From Sphingorhabdus wooponensis (GTDB taxonomy: Bacteria > Pseudomonadota > Alphaproteobacteria > Sphingomonadales > Sphingomonadaceae), in contig NZ_RWJI01000001.1 of NCBI RefSeq assembly GCF_003933235.1, positions 750,001 to 814,000 on the forward strand: a stretch of DNA of 64,000 nt. The letters are read 5' to 3'. The notes below the pieces were generated by a model that saw only the letters and a program-made list of their open reading frames with translations, did no database searches and had not been told where the DNA came from. The translations under genes were made by a program, and so were the position numbers. Shown piece by piece: positions 46,729-55,063 of the stretch (its first letter is position 1; every line of letters begins with the position of its first letter).

Positions 46729-47412
46729 TTAAGCCTCCTTCTTCGGATCGGCCTTCATGGCCTTTTTCATGGCTTCCAACTCTGCGTCGACGACATCGAA
46801 GCTTTCCAGCGCGGCGATTTCGTCGCCCAAAGTGCGCGGTGCATCTGACCCAATGGAGAGCGAGTCCGCATATCCCTGGGCTTCATCGACGCGGCGTTCG
46901 AGGACATCAAAGCGTGAAAATGCCTCACGGACCTTGTCGCCATTGTACATGGTGCGCAGCTTGACCTGATTTTCGGCGCTTTCCAAACGTGTCATGAGGG
47001 CATTTTGGCGGCTACGCGCGTCGGCGAGTTTCTTCTGCAGCTTGTGAATATCCTGTTCGGATGCCTTGAGCGCATCGTTCAGAACATCGACCTCCGCAGT
47101 TAACTGCTCCTTCATGTCCGTTGCCTTGCGCTTTTCCAACAAGGCCGCCTTTGCAAGATCTTCTCGGTCTTTTGAAAGCGCCAGATGCGCTTTGTCGGTC
47201 CAATCGGTTTCAAGCGTGTTCAACTTGTCGATATGGCGACGCAGCTCTTTCTGGTCAGCGATGGTGCGCGCAGCAGATGCCCGGACCTCGACCAATGTTT
47301 CTTCCATTTCCAAAATGATCATGCGGATCATTTTGGCTGGGTCCTGCGACTTGTCGAGCAGGTCGGTCACATTGGCAGCGATGATATCGCGGGTTCGTGA
47401 AAATATGCCCAT
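46729..47412 (-). CDS. pspA: Phage shock protein A
   Basis: A 227-residue ESCRT-III-like membrane-protecting protein. It starts MGIFSRTRDIIAANVTDLLD, which carries the amphipathic membrane-binding helix, and continues as an almost entirely alpha-helical coiled coil with DPAKMIRMIILEMEETLVEV. PspA binds stressed inner membrane and, when free, holds back PspF. The ATG at 47412 was chosen because the longer frame adds an unconserved head. Confidence 0.95.
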   Translation of the reverse strand: MGIFSRTRDIIAANVTDLLDKSQDPAKMIRMIILEMEETLVEVRASAARTIADQKELRRHIDKLNTLETDWTDKAHLALSKDREDLAKAALLEKRKATDMKEQLTAEVDVLNDALKASEQDIHKLQKKLADARSRQNALMTRLESAENQVKLRTMYNGDKVREAFSRFDVLERRVDEAQGYADSLSIGSDAPRTLGDEIAALESFDVVDAELEAMKKAMKADPKKEA

Positions 47413-47521
47413 GGGGTAACTCCGATAATGTGTATTGGCGACTTCGTTCAAAAAGGTGGCGACCGGATGCCTTTCGGCGGGTGAGGGGGAGCTGGGGCAC
47501 TCCGGTCGCAGGTTACCGTAA

Positions 47522-47710
47522 TCAGGCAAGATAGCTGACAACGATTGACCTATTCGGTTGGATGTGGGCGCTGATCTCGCCGCCGTTGCGGTGGTTCAGA
47601 ACCGAAACGGCATAGCTGGTAAAGATCATCGTGAAGGACAAGGCTATCGCCAACCAGAGACGGCTATCCTGTTCGTTTGGATGATTGCCGATTTCGATAT
47701 CTTTGCGCAT
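47522..47710 (-). CDS. 62-residue membrane protein, first gene of the psp operon
   Basis: A 62-residue protein with one membrane helix in its middle (LWLAIALSFTMIFTSYAV) and short polar ends. It lies between the sigma-54 promoter at 47763-47777 and pspA, so transcription from that promoter must pass through it. An AGGA sequence is found about ten bases before the ATG. I know of no named family. The gap of 109 bases to pspA shows no further gene. Confidence 0.68.
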   Translation of the reverse strand: MRKDIEIGNHPNEQDSRLWLAIALSFTMIFTSYAVSVLNHRNGGEISAHIQPNRSIVVSYLA

Positions 47711-47762
47711 TGCATCTATTTCCTATGTTGTTTGCCAATATTGCTGGCTTGCAGGATATATA

Positions 47763-47777
47763 GCAGGGACCGTGCCA
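47763..47777 (-). promoter_or_regulatory. Sigma-54 promoter of the psp operon
   Basis: On the minus strand this reads TGGCACGGTCCCTGC. The -24 element TGGCACG is perfect, the -12 element CTGC has one difference from TTGC, and the GG-to-GC spacing is correct. Start of transcription is expected near 47751, about 40 bases before the 62-residue gene. The divergent sigma-54 activator pspF supports the call. Confidence 0.87.
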
Positions 47778-47836
47778 GTTTGCGTTTTTGTTGCATTTCT
47801 GCCGTTTTTCAAAATTTACATGTGCAAGGTGCTAGT

Positions 47837-47867
47837 AATTATTGCCACTCTATGGTGAATTATGCCA
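47837..47867. promoter_or_regulatory. Candidate PspF upstream activating sequence
   Basis: Two near-identical direct repeats, AATTATTGCCA (47837-47847) and AATTATGCCA (47858-47867), place their GCCA ends 20 bases, about two helical turns, apart. They lie 60-90 bases upstream of the sigma-54 promoter and just before pspF, where an enhancer-binding protein would act on psp and perhaps on itself. The assignment is inferred from position and repetition only. Confidence 0.35.
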
Positions 47868-47877
47868 ATATTTGAAA

Positions 47878-48915
47878 ATGGATCGGGATAATGTTCAATT
47901 CATTGGTCAATCCACCGCATTTTTGGATGCCGTGGAGCGTGCAAGCCGTGCTGCGCCGCTTAATCGCCCTGTATTGGTCGTAGGCGAGCGCGGGACTGGC
48001 AAGGAGTTGATTGCAGAGCGCCTACATCGCTTAAGTGCGCGTTGGGACGGGCCTCTGGTTACAATCAACTGCGCCGCCTTGCCGGAGACATTGATTGAGG
48101 CCGAACTGTTCGGGCATGAGGCCGGGGCGTTTACCGGCGCAACGCGGGCACGCGAAGGCCGTTTCGAAGAGGCGGATGGTGGAACGCTTTTCCTCGACGA
48201 ACTTGGTACCTTGAGCATGGGCGCGCAGGAACGCTTGTTGCGCGCTGTTGAATATGGCGAGGTGACACGCATTGGTTCATCGCGGCCCATACGCGTTGAC
48301 GTGCGCATCGTGGCGGCAACCAATGAACATCTGCCTCATATGGTCGACAAGGGACGGTTTAGGGCTGACTTACTTGACCGCTTATGTTTTGAGGTCATCA
48401 CTTTGCCGCCGCTACGCGTGCGTGAAGGTGATATTGAGGTTCTGTGTGAATATTATGGACGCAAGATGGCTGCAGAACTGGGTTGGGATGGCTGGCCTGG
48501 ATTTGGCGAGGTCGCTACGCGCGCTTTAGAAAACCATCTTTGGCCAGGCAATGTCCGCGAACTGCGCAATGTTGTGGAGCGCGCGGTATACCGCTGGTCT
48601 GACCCCGCACAGCCCGTCGATTATATTCAGTTTGATCCGTTTGACAGCCCGTGGCGCGGTGGGTTGGCGGCTTCGGCGCCTGCGCAGGTGCAAGCCGACA
48701 ACCAAAACAGCGTTGCCGAACCGCGTTTTGCGACGGACACAAGTTCTGCGGCGGATGTGACCGACTTTCGTGAGGCGACGGAGAAATTTGAAAAAGCGGT
48801 CTTGGAGCAAGCCTTGGCCAAATGTCGCTATAACCAGCGACAGACCGCCAAGGCACTAAATCTCAGCTATGATCAGTTACGCCACACGTTGAAAAAACAC
48901 GATCTTTTAGGATAA
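47878..48915 (+). CDS. pspF: Sigma-54-dependent activator PspF
   Basis: A 345-residue enhancer-binding protein without an N-terminal sensory domain, as expected of PspF. The AAA+ module has Walker A GERGTGKELIAERLH, the sigma-54 contact loop GAFTGA, and Walker B GGTLFLDELGTL. The C-terminal Fis-type helix-turn-helix is NQRQTAKALNLSYDQLRHTL. It is divergent from the psp genes. The ATG at 47878 gives the start MDRDNVQFIGQS. Confidence 0.95.
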   Translation: MDRDNVQFIGQSTAFLDAVERASRAAPLNRPVLVVGERGTGKELIAERLHRLSARWDGPLVTINCAALPETLIEAELFGHEAGAFTGATRAREGRFEEADGGTLFLDELGTLSMGAQERLLRAVEYGEVTRIGSSRPIRVDVRIVAATNEHLPHMVDKGRFRADLLDRLCFEVITLPPLRVREGDIEVLCEYYGRKMAAELGWDGWPGFGEVATRALENHLWPGNVRELRNVVERAVYRWSDPAQPVDYIQFDPFDSPWRGGLAASAPAQVQADNQNSVAEPRFATDTSSAADVTDFREATEKFEKAVLEQALAKCRYNQRQTAKALNLSYDQLRHTLKKHDLLG

Positions 48916-48941
48916 AAAAAGGGGCGGCATGTGCCACCCCT
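48914..48941 (-). terminator. Rho-independent terminator of the PuuD-like gene
   Basis: On the minus strand AGGGG and CCCCT arms, extended by GGC/GCC, form a hairpin with a short loop, and seven T residues follow. It lies about 25 bases after the stop of the gene at 48965 and overlaps the very end of pspF. It would end minus-strand transcription; on the plus strand the T run is lacking. Confidence 0.82.
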
Positions 48942-48964
48942 CCTTGAATTCCAGATAGCCGGAC

Positions 48965-49528
48965 TTAGCCGCCGTTAAAGCTGACCATCGTGTACAGCAT
49001 CGGGATTGATAGCAATGTGTTCAAGCGCGATGTCATCATCGCTGTGGTCGCTGCCTTCGCCTTTGTTGCGTCATCCGCTTCAACGATACCGAGCGCCTTT
49101 TTCTGGTTTGGCCAGATGATGAACCACACGTTGAACGCCATGATAACGGCAAGCCACATGCCAATACCGATCAGCTTGTAAGGATCTTGCAATGTGAATG
49201 CTTGGTGCGCGTAGCCAGCTTGAACGGCAATGATCAAACCGAACAATACGGTCAACGCTGCGCCCCAGCGAAAGAAGAACAACGCCGATGGCGCGATATG
49301 CTTCGAAATGCCTGGCTTCAGCTCAGCAGGAACCTTCGGCATGGTGGGGATTTGTACAAAGTTGAAATAATACAATAATCCGATCCAGACGATCCCGAAA
49401 AATGTATGCAGCCAACGCGTGATAGCTTGCGCCGTGACGCCACCTCCATCAAAGCCAAACATTACGGCAAATGACAGCACTAGCCCAGCGACCAGCACCA
49501 GATGTAGATTTCCAAAAAACTTCGCCAT
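48965..49528 (-). CDS. Urate hydroxylase PuuD-like membrane protein
   Basis: A 187-residue membrane protein with five hydrophobic segments. ITRWLHTFFGIVWIGLLYYF, FNFVQIPTM and FFRWGAALTVLFGL match the membrane domain of PuuD (DUF989). PuuD proteins that oxidise urate carry a cytochrome c domain at the C-terminus, which is absent here. No purine-degradation gene is near. So it shares the fold but may not act on urate. The ATG at 49528 is preferred. Confidence 0.78.
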   Translation of the reverse strand: MAKFFGNLHLVLVAGLVLSFAVMFGFDGGGVTAQAITRWLHTFFGIVWIGLLYYFNFVQIPTMPKVPAELKPGISKHIAPSALFFFRWGAALTVLFGLIIAVQAGYAHQAFTLQDPYKLIGIGMWLAVIMAFNVWFIIWPNQKKALGIVEADDATKAKAATTAMMTSRLNTLLSIPMLYTMVSFNGG

Positions 49529-49670
49529 GTTATCTCCCCTAGGCATTCAGGCGGTATTGCCCCTGATAGGATGCTGACTATCCGGATGACCGAGGCTTGT
49601 CACATATTTTCTGCGCAAGCGGCGCGTGACAGACGGAACCGCTAACATCTCGCGCAGAACAATACTTCAT

Positions 49671-50300
49671 TTATCCCTGTGGCGGAATCTCTGCGTCATC
49701 GCTGAGCTTTAAGCCATGACGCATGAGCATAGGGATATTAATTAAGGCAAAAAGGAAGGTGAGGGCGGTGACACCCCACACTTTGATTGAAAGCCATGTG
49801 TCGAAAGAAAACCATTCCGGCCGACGAAAAATCTCGTTCAATCCCGCGAGCACCAGGAAGAATAGGCCCCAGCTGCGTGACAGTTTTAGCCAGCCAGCTT
49901 CGCTTAGACCCTGATATGCGGCTTCTAGCACATATTTCAGCATGGCTTTGCCGCGCAACCAGCCGCCCAGTAAAAGCGCCGCGAAAAAGGCATAAATGAT
50001 TGTCGGCTTAATCTGGATAAAGCGTTCGTCATGAAACCATATTGTCAGCGCGCCAAAGAAAATGCCCAGCGTGGCCGTTAGCTTCAGCATAGGGGAAATC
50101 TTGCCCAGCTTGAACTTTGACACGATCACCGCAACGATGATCGCGGCCATGAATGCTACGGTGCCGACAATCGCGCCTTGTTTCGGGTCCGTATCGGAAC
50201 TGCCGAATTTTGACGCGATAAAGAACAAAAATAACGGCCCGAAATCGAGAATAAAGTTCAGCGTGCCTGATGGCTTTTGTTTTGTATCGGTTTCGCTCAC
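49671..50300 (-). CDS. ispZ: Inner-membrane septation protein A (YciB)
   Basis: A 209-residue integral membrane protein with about five helices. LNFILDFGPLFLFFIASKFG and the helix with FLVLAGLNEIFRR are typical of the YciB/IspZ family, associated with septum and envelope formation. It overlaps ftsY by four bases at the end of the dapF-mtaB-ftsY-ispZ run. Its molecular role is not settled. Confidence 0.92.
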   Translation of the reverse strand: MSETDTKQKPSGTLNFILDFGPLFLFFIASKFGSSDTDPKQGAIVGTVAFMAAIIVAVIVSKFKLGKISPMLKLTATLGIFFGALTIWFHDERFIQIKPTIIYAFFAALLLGGWLRGKAMLKYVLEAAYQGLSEAGWLKLSRSWGLFFLVLAGLNEIFRRPEWFSFDTWLSIKVWGVTALTFLFALINIPMLMRHGLKLSDDAEIPPQG

Positions 50301-51226
50301 AAGGAACCGCCGCTTATGGCGCGGGCAACATCTTGCGGGTTAAAGGGCCGCAAATCGTCAATGCTTTCGCCAACGCCAATGGCGTGAATGGGCAATCCAA
50401 ACTGCTTGGCCGCCGCCACCAATATGCCGCCGCGCGCACTGCCGTCCAATTTTGTCATCACAAGTCCGGTCACGTCGGCCACTTCCTTAAAGGTTTCAAT
50501 CTGTGACAACGCATTTTGACCCGTTGTGGCGTCTAAGACAAGCACAACATTATGCGGCGCGGCCGGGTTCAGGCGGCCCAAGACCCGCCGGATTTTTGCG
50601 AGTTCATCCATAAGCTCGCGTTTATTTTGTAAACGGCCCGCCGTATCGACAATCAGGACATCAATCCCTTCGGCGGTGGCTCTTTTGACGGCATCAAACA
50701 CGACGCCTGCGGCATCGCCGCCTTCGGGGCCGGTGACAATCGGCACGCCAATGCGCTCTGCCCAAATTTTCAACTGGCCAATGGCGGCTGCGCGGAAGGT
50801 ATCGCCGGCGGCCAGCATGACACCATAATCTTGTTCGAGGAACAAATTGGCGAGCTTTGCGATTGTGGTCGTCTTGCCTGAGCCATTAACGCCAATCACC
50901 AAAATGACTTGAGGCCGAGGGAAGGCGTCGATCTCCAGCGGGGACGCCACTGGCGCAAGGACCGAGGCAATTTCATCCTCCACAATCTGCCTTATGCCAT
51001 CTGCATCAATGCCCTTGTCAAAGCGGCCAGCGGCAATTTTGTCACGGATTTGTGACGCCATGGCTGGGCCGAGGTCCGAGGCAATCAACGCATCCTCAAT
51101 CTCGTCGAGATCACTTGCGTCAAGCTTTGCCTTGGTAACAAGCCCGGCGATATTCTCCGTCAGCTTACCTGATGTTTTTTTCAGGCCGCCGAACAAACGG
51201 TCCGTCCACCCAGCATTCTCGCTCAT
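50297..51226 (-). CDS. ftsY: Signal recognition particle receptor FtsY
   Basis: A 309-residue GTPase made of N and G domains. The GTP-binding motifs are GVNGSGKTTTIAKLA, AAGDTFRAAAIGQL, DTAGRLQNK and TKLDGSARGG. It lacks the long acidic A domain of the enterobacterial protein, as in many alphaproteobacteria. It receives ribosome-nascent chain complexes from SRP. Its partner ffh is divergent about 2.3 kb away. It overlaps mtaB and ispZ by four bases each. Confidence 0.97.
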   Translation of the reverse strand: MSENAGWTDRLFGGLKKTSGKLTENIAGLVTKAKLDASDLDEIEDALIASDLGPAMASQIRDKIAAGRFDKGIDADGIRQIVEDEIASVLAPVASPLEIDAFPRPQVILVIGVNGSGKTTTIAKLANLFLEQDYGVMLAAGDTFRAAAIGQLKIWAERIGVPIVTGPEGGDAAGVVFDAVKRATAEGIDVLIVDTAGRLQNKRELMDELAKIRRVLGRLNPAAPHNVVLVLDATTGQNALSQIETFKEVADVTGLVMTKLDGSARGGILVAAAKQFGLPIHAIGVGESIDDLRPFNPQDVARAISGGSL

Positions 51227-52488
51227 TCGATAACCTCTGCCTGTAAAATCTCATCTTGGATATGCGTCACACGGGCCGAAACGATACGGCCCTCTGGCAT
51301 CATCTTATCCAGCTTCAAATACGCGAAATTTTCCGCATGACCAGCCAAGCCGCCGCTTTCGACGGCAACATTTTGGACGGTGCCTATTAATGCTTTCATC
51401 CACATGGCTTTTTCGGCTGCGACGGCATCGCGCAACGCCTTGGCGCGGGATTTAATTGTCTGCGGCGGCAATTGCGGCATACGCGCCGCGGGTGTACCCT
51501 TTTTCGGCGAGTACGGAAAAATATGTCCATGGACGATATTGCATTGGCGCACGAGGTCGACACTGTTGGTAAACATGGCGTCATCCTCGGTCGGGAAACC
51601 GGCAATGATGTCCGCGCCAATCGCAATGTCCGGCCTTTTGGCTCTCAACCGCGCAACGAGATCAATCGCCAGTTCACGGCTATGACGACGTTTCATGCGT
51701 TTCAGGATCATATTGTCGCCCGCCTGCAATGACAGATGGACATGCGGCATGACGCGCATCTCGTTGGTAAGCAGGTCAAACAGCCGCGCATCAATCTCTA
51801 CGCCGTCGATGGACGAAAGCCGCAGGCGAGGCAGGTCTGGCACAAGTTTCAATATGCGTTCGACCAATGAACCTAAATTGGGCTGTGCCGGCAGGTCATG
51901 GCCATAGCTGGTGACATCTACACCGGTCAGCACAACTTCTTGAAAGCCAGTGTCCACGAGCTTTTGAATATGTTCGATAACGCTACCGGCTGGAACCGAG
52001 CGGCTGTTGCCCCGGCCATAAGGTATGATGCAAAAAGTGCAGCGATGGTCGCAGCCATTTTGCACTTCAACAAAGGCGCGCGTCTTACCAGAATAAGCGG
52101 TGACCAAATGCGGCGCGGTTTGCGCGATGGTCATGATGTCCGATACGACCACCGGGCGGTCAGGGCGTTCGATTATCTCGCGCAGCAATGCGGCATTTTG
52201 CTTTTCATGATTGCCGAAGACGCCAGCGACTTCGGGCATATTCTGAAAGGTTTCAGGCTCCACTTGTGCTGCGCAACCCGTGACCCACACACGGGCATCT
52301 GGTCGGCGTTTATGCGCTTGGCGAATTGCCTGGCGTGTTTGGCGGACAGATTCATTGGTGACCGCGCAACTGTTAATGATGACAATGTCGTCATGCCCTG
52401 CGAGTTGCTCGGCTAGGGCATTGCTTTCGGCAAGATTAAGGCGGCATCCCATGCTGATAACTTCGGGCTTCTGCAAAGGCGCGTTCAT
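51223..52488 (-). CDS. mtaB: tRNA t6A37 methylthiotransferase
   Basis: A 421-residue radical-SAM enzyme that converts t6A to ms2t6A at position 37 of ANN-decoding tRNAs. The N-terminal UPF0004 domain carries the first cluster's cysteines (MGCRLN, INSCAVTN, VTGCAAQ). The radical-SAM motif is NGCDHRCTFCIIPYGRG. The length and lack of the MiaB-specific tail favour MtaB. It overlaps dapF and ftsY by four bases. Confidence 0.94.
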   Translation of the reverse strand: MNAPLQKPEVISMGCRLNLAESNALAEQLAGHDDIVIINSCAVTNESVRQTRQAIRQAHKRRPDARVWVTGCAAQVEPETFQNMPEVAGVFGNHEKQNAALLREIIERPDRPVVVSDIMTIAQTAPHLVTAYSGKTRAFVEVQNGCDHRCTFCIIPYGRGNSRSVPAGSVIEHIQKLVDTGFQEVVLTGVDVTSYGHDLPAQPNLGSLVERILKLVPDLPRLRLSSIDGVEIDARLFDLLTNEMRVMPHVHLSLQAGDNMILKRMKRRHSRELAIDLVARLRAKRPDIAIGADIIAGFPTEDDAMFTNSVDLVRQCNIVHGHIFPYSPKKGTPAARMPQLPPQTIKSRAKALRDAVAAEKAMWMKALIGTVQNVAVESGGLAGHAENFAYLKLDKMMPEGRIVSARVTHIQDEILQAEVIE

Positions 52489-53291
52489 CCAAAATCATCC
52501 CAGTCAGCCTGTCCGGTAAAGACATAGGTCGCGCTGCCCGTCATAATGACTGGCTGCCCCGGTTCCCATGCGATGGTCAAACTGCCACCCTTTTGGTGCA
52601 CGATAACGGGGGATTGGACTTTGCCTTGCTTAATGGCTGCAACGGCGGTGGCACAAGCCCCCGTGCCGCAAGCGCCCGTCAGGCCTGCGCCGCGTTCCCA
52701 TACTTTCAGATGAATTTCATTGCCTTGAACGGACGCGACGTTGACATTCACGCGTTCTGGAAAGGCGGCGTCATGCTCAATGATTGGGCCAAGCCGCGCG
52801 AGATCTGCGGCATCTGCATCATCTACGAAGAACACGGCATGCGGATTACCCATGTTGACAGCCATGGGGTTTTCCAGCTCTTCCCACGCAAGCGGTAGGG
52901 AGCCGCTGTCCATAGCAAAAGCGAGCGGAATGTCTTGCCAGTCGAACTTGGCGTCACCCATGGAAACGGTCACGGCGTTGCCGGACAATTGTCCAGAAAT
53001 CACGCCCCCTTTGGTCTCGATTTGCAGATCTTGCTGCAGCAAAGCCACGACACAGCGCGAAGCATTGCCGCATGCTTCAACTTCGCTGCCATCGGCGTTA
53101 AAAATGCGCATAGCGACATCGGCAACTTTGGACTTGCCCAAAAGGATTATTTGGTCGCAGCCAATGCCGAACTTCCGATCGGCAATGGCCCGCGCACGGG
53201 GCGGCGACATTTCCATAGGACAATCGCGGGCATCGATAATGACGAAGTCATTACCCAATCCATGCATCTTGTGGAATTCGCCTTTTGCCAT
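52485..53291 (-). CDS. dapF: Diaminopimelate epimerase
   Basis: A 268-residue enzyme that interconverts LL- and meso-diaminopimelate for peptidoglycan and lysine. The two catalytic cysteines are in EACGNASRCV and TGACGTGACATAV. The start MAKGEFHKMHGLGNDFV is typical. It is the first gene of the minus-strand run with mtaB, ftsY and ispZ. The 243 bases to the divergent ffh start hold no gene that I can support. Confidence 0.97.
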   Translation of the reverse strand: MAKGEFHKMHGLGNDFVIIDARDCPMEMSPPRARAIADRKFGIGCDQIILLGKSKVADVAMRIFNADGSEVEACGNASRCVVALLQQDLQIETKGGVISGQLSGNAVTVSMGDAKFDWQDIPLAFAMDSGSLPLAWEELENPMAVNMGNPHAVFFVDDADAADLARLGPIIEHDAAFPERVNVNVASVQGNEIHLKVWERGAGLTGACGTGACATAVAAIKQGKVQSPVIVHQKGGSLTIAWEPGQPVIMTGSATYVFTGQADWDDFG

Positions 53292-53534
53292 CCACGGCGA
53301 TTTAGGGGGTGCAAGCCGCAGTGTCCACCGTTCATGCGCCTTGCTATCGGTGTGGGCGCAACACGTAATGATTTGCGTTTTGCAATGCCTTTTAGTAAAG
53401 GACGCCGCAAGGCAGGCAATCTGCCATTCAAAATTTGTTGGAAATCCATAGTTTCCAAGCTGGTCGGCGAAGATTCGCTCACCGGCTTTTTGTTCGTTTA
53501 TGCCCCATAAGGGCTGATTTGGTAAGGAATGTCG

Positions 53535-55019
53535 ATGTTTGACAAGCTGAGTGACCGATTAGGAGGTGTCTTTGATCGCCTGCGCGGTCGCGGTGCGTTG
53601 AACGAAGCCGATGTGCGTGAAGCAATGCGCGAAGTGCGCGTTGCCTTGCTTGAGGCCGACGTTGCATTGCCCGTTGTCCGTGAATTCATCGACAAGGTGA
53701 CTGAGCAAGCCGTGGGCGCGCAGGTCCTGAAATCGGTTACGCCAGGCCAACAAGTCGTTAAAATCGTTAACGACGCGCTCGTCGAAATGTTGGGCGCTGA
53801 ACAAAGCGACCTGAATTTGGCCGTTGCGCCACCTGCGGTCATCATGATGGTCGGTCTGCAGGGTTCGGGTAAAACCACGACAACTGCAAAAATCGCCAAG
53901 ATGTTGAAGACGAAGCAGGGCAAGAAAGTCCTGATGGCGTCGCTCGACGTCAATCGTCCGGCTGCGCAGGAGCAGTTGGGTACACTTGGTACGCAGACCG
54001 AAGTTGCTACGCTTCCAATCGTTCAGGGGCAAATGCCCGTCGACATCGCCAAACGTGCGATGCAGGCGGCAAAATTGCAAGGCTTTGATGTCCTCATCCT
54101 TGACACCGCTGGCCGTTTGCATGTTGATCAGCAACTGATGGACGAAATGCAGGCCGTGGCGACAGTCGCCGTGCCGCAGGAAATCCTGTTGGTCGTGGAC
54201 TCGCTTACAGGCCAAGACGCGGTCAATGTAGCCAAAAGCTTTGGTGAACGTGTTGACCTGACCGGTATCGTGCTCACACGTATGGATGGTGATGCCCGCG
54301 GTGGTGCGGCATTGTCGATGCGCGCCATTACTGGCAAGCCCATCAAATTTGCAGGTGTCGGTGAGAAGCTGGACGCGATTGAGGCATTTAACCCAAGCCG
54401 TGTCGCGGGCCGTATTTTGGGCATGGGTGACGTCGTCGGCTTGGTCGAACGTGCGTCTGAAATGGTCGAAAAAGAGGACGCGGAGAAGCTCGCGGCCAAA
54501 ATGGCCAAGGGTCAGTTCGACATGGACGACCTGCGAACCCAATTCCGCCAAATGACCAAGATGGGCGGCCTCGGCGCATTGGCGGGCATGATGCCCGGCA
54601 TGAAAAAGGCCAAGCAGGCTATGGACGCCAGCGGCATGAACGATAAATTGTTGGTGCACATGGATGCCATCATCGGGTCGATGACACCGAAAGAACGCGC
54701 TAAACCAGAATTGCTGAACGCTAAGCGCAAAATCCGCATTGCCAAAGGTTCGGGCATGACGGTGCAAGACGTCAATAAGCTGATCAAAATGCATCAGGAA
54801 ATGGCGAGCGCCATGAAGCGGATCCGCAAAATGGGGGGGCTTAAGGGCCTTGCCGCGATGTTCGGCGGAAAGGGTGGCGCAGATTTGGGTGGCGCGATGG
54901 AGGGGATGCATGGCCTTCCCTCCGGTGCAATGCCACCTGGCATGGGCGGTTTCCCAGGAATGGGCGGCGGTGGCGGGATGCCACCTGACCTCGCAAGACT
55001 TTTGAATAAGAAGAAATAA
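53535..55019 (+). CDS. ffh: Signal recognition particle protein Ffh
   Basis: A 494-residue GTPase. The G domain has GLQGSGKTTTTAKIA, DVNRPAAQEQL, DTAGRLHVDQQLMDE and TRMDGDARGGAALS. The M domain is rich in methionine (GMTVQDVNKLIKMHQEMASAM), and the last 60 residues are a flexible Gly/Met stretch ending LARLLNKKK. It binds signal sequences and the 4.5S RNA. The ATG at 53535 is six bases after TAAGGA; an ATG two codons earlier would overlap that site. Confidence 0.97.
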   Translation: MFDKLSDRLGGVFDRLRGRGALNEADVREAMREVRVALLEADVALPVVREFIDKVTEQAVGAQVLKSVTPGQQVVKIVNDALVEMLGAEQSDLNLAVAPPAVIMMVGLQGSGKTTTTAKIAKMLKTKQGKKVLMASLDVNRPAAQEQLGTLGTQTEVATLPIVQGQMPVDIAKRAMQAAKLQGFDVLILDTAGRLHVDQQLMDEMQAVATVAVPQEILLVVDSLTGQDAVNVAKSFGERVDLTGIVLTRMDGDARGGAALSMRAITGKPIKFAGVGEKLDAIEAFNPSRVAGRILGMGDVVGLVERASEMVEKEDAEKLAAKMAKGQFDMDDLRTQFRQMTKMGGLGALAGMMPGMKKAKQAMDASGMNDKLLVHMDAIIGSMTPKERAKPELLNAKRKIRIAKGSGMTVQDVNKLIKMHQEMASAMKRIRKMGGLKGLAAMFGGKGGADLGGAMEGMHGLPSGAMPPGMGGFPGMGGGGGMPPDLARLLNKKK

Positions 55020-55063
55020 TATACTGTTTAGTTTGAATATTTTAAGAAAGGTGAGTTAGTTTT

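Noticed and set aside
53292-53528. 4.5S (SRP) RNA gene between dapF and ffh
   Set aside because: I looked because ffh and ftsY are adjacent, but the conserved GGAAGG/AGCA loop and a long hairpin are not present.
53559-54911. Long open frame of 450 codons antisense to ffh
   Set aside because: It lies wholly opposite a certain gene, its translation is rich in His/Leu/Arg with no recognisable motif, and it has no ribosome binding site. It is a by-product of codon bias in ffh.
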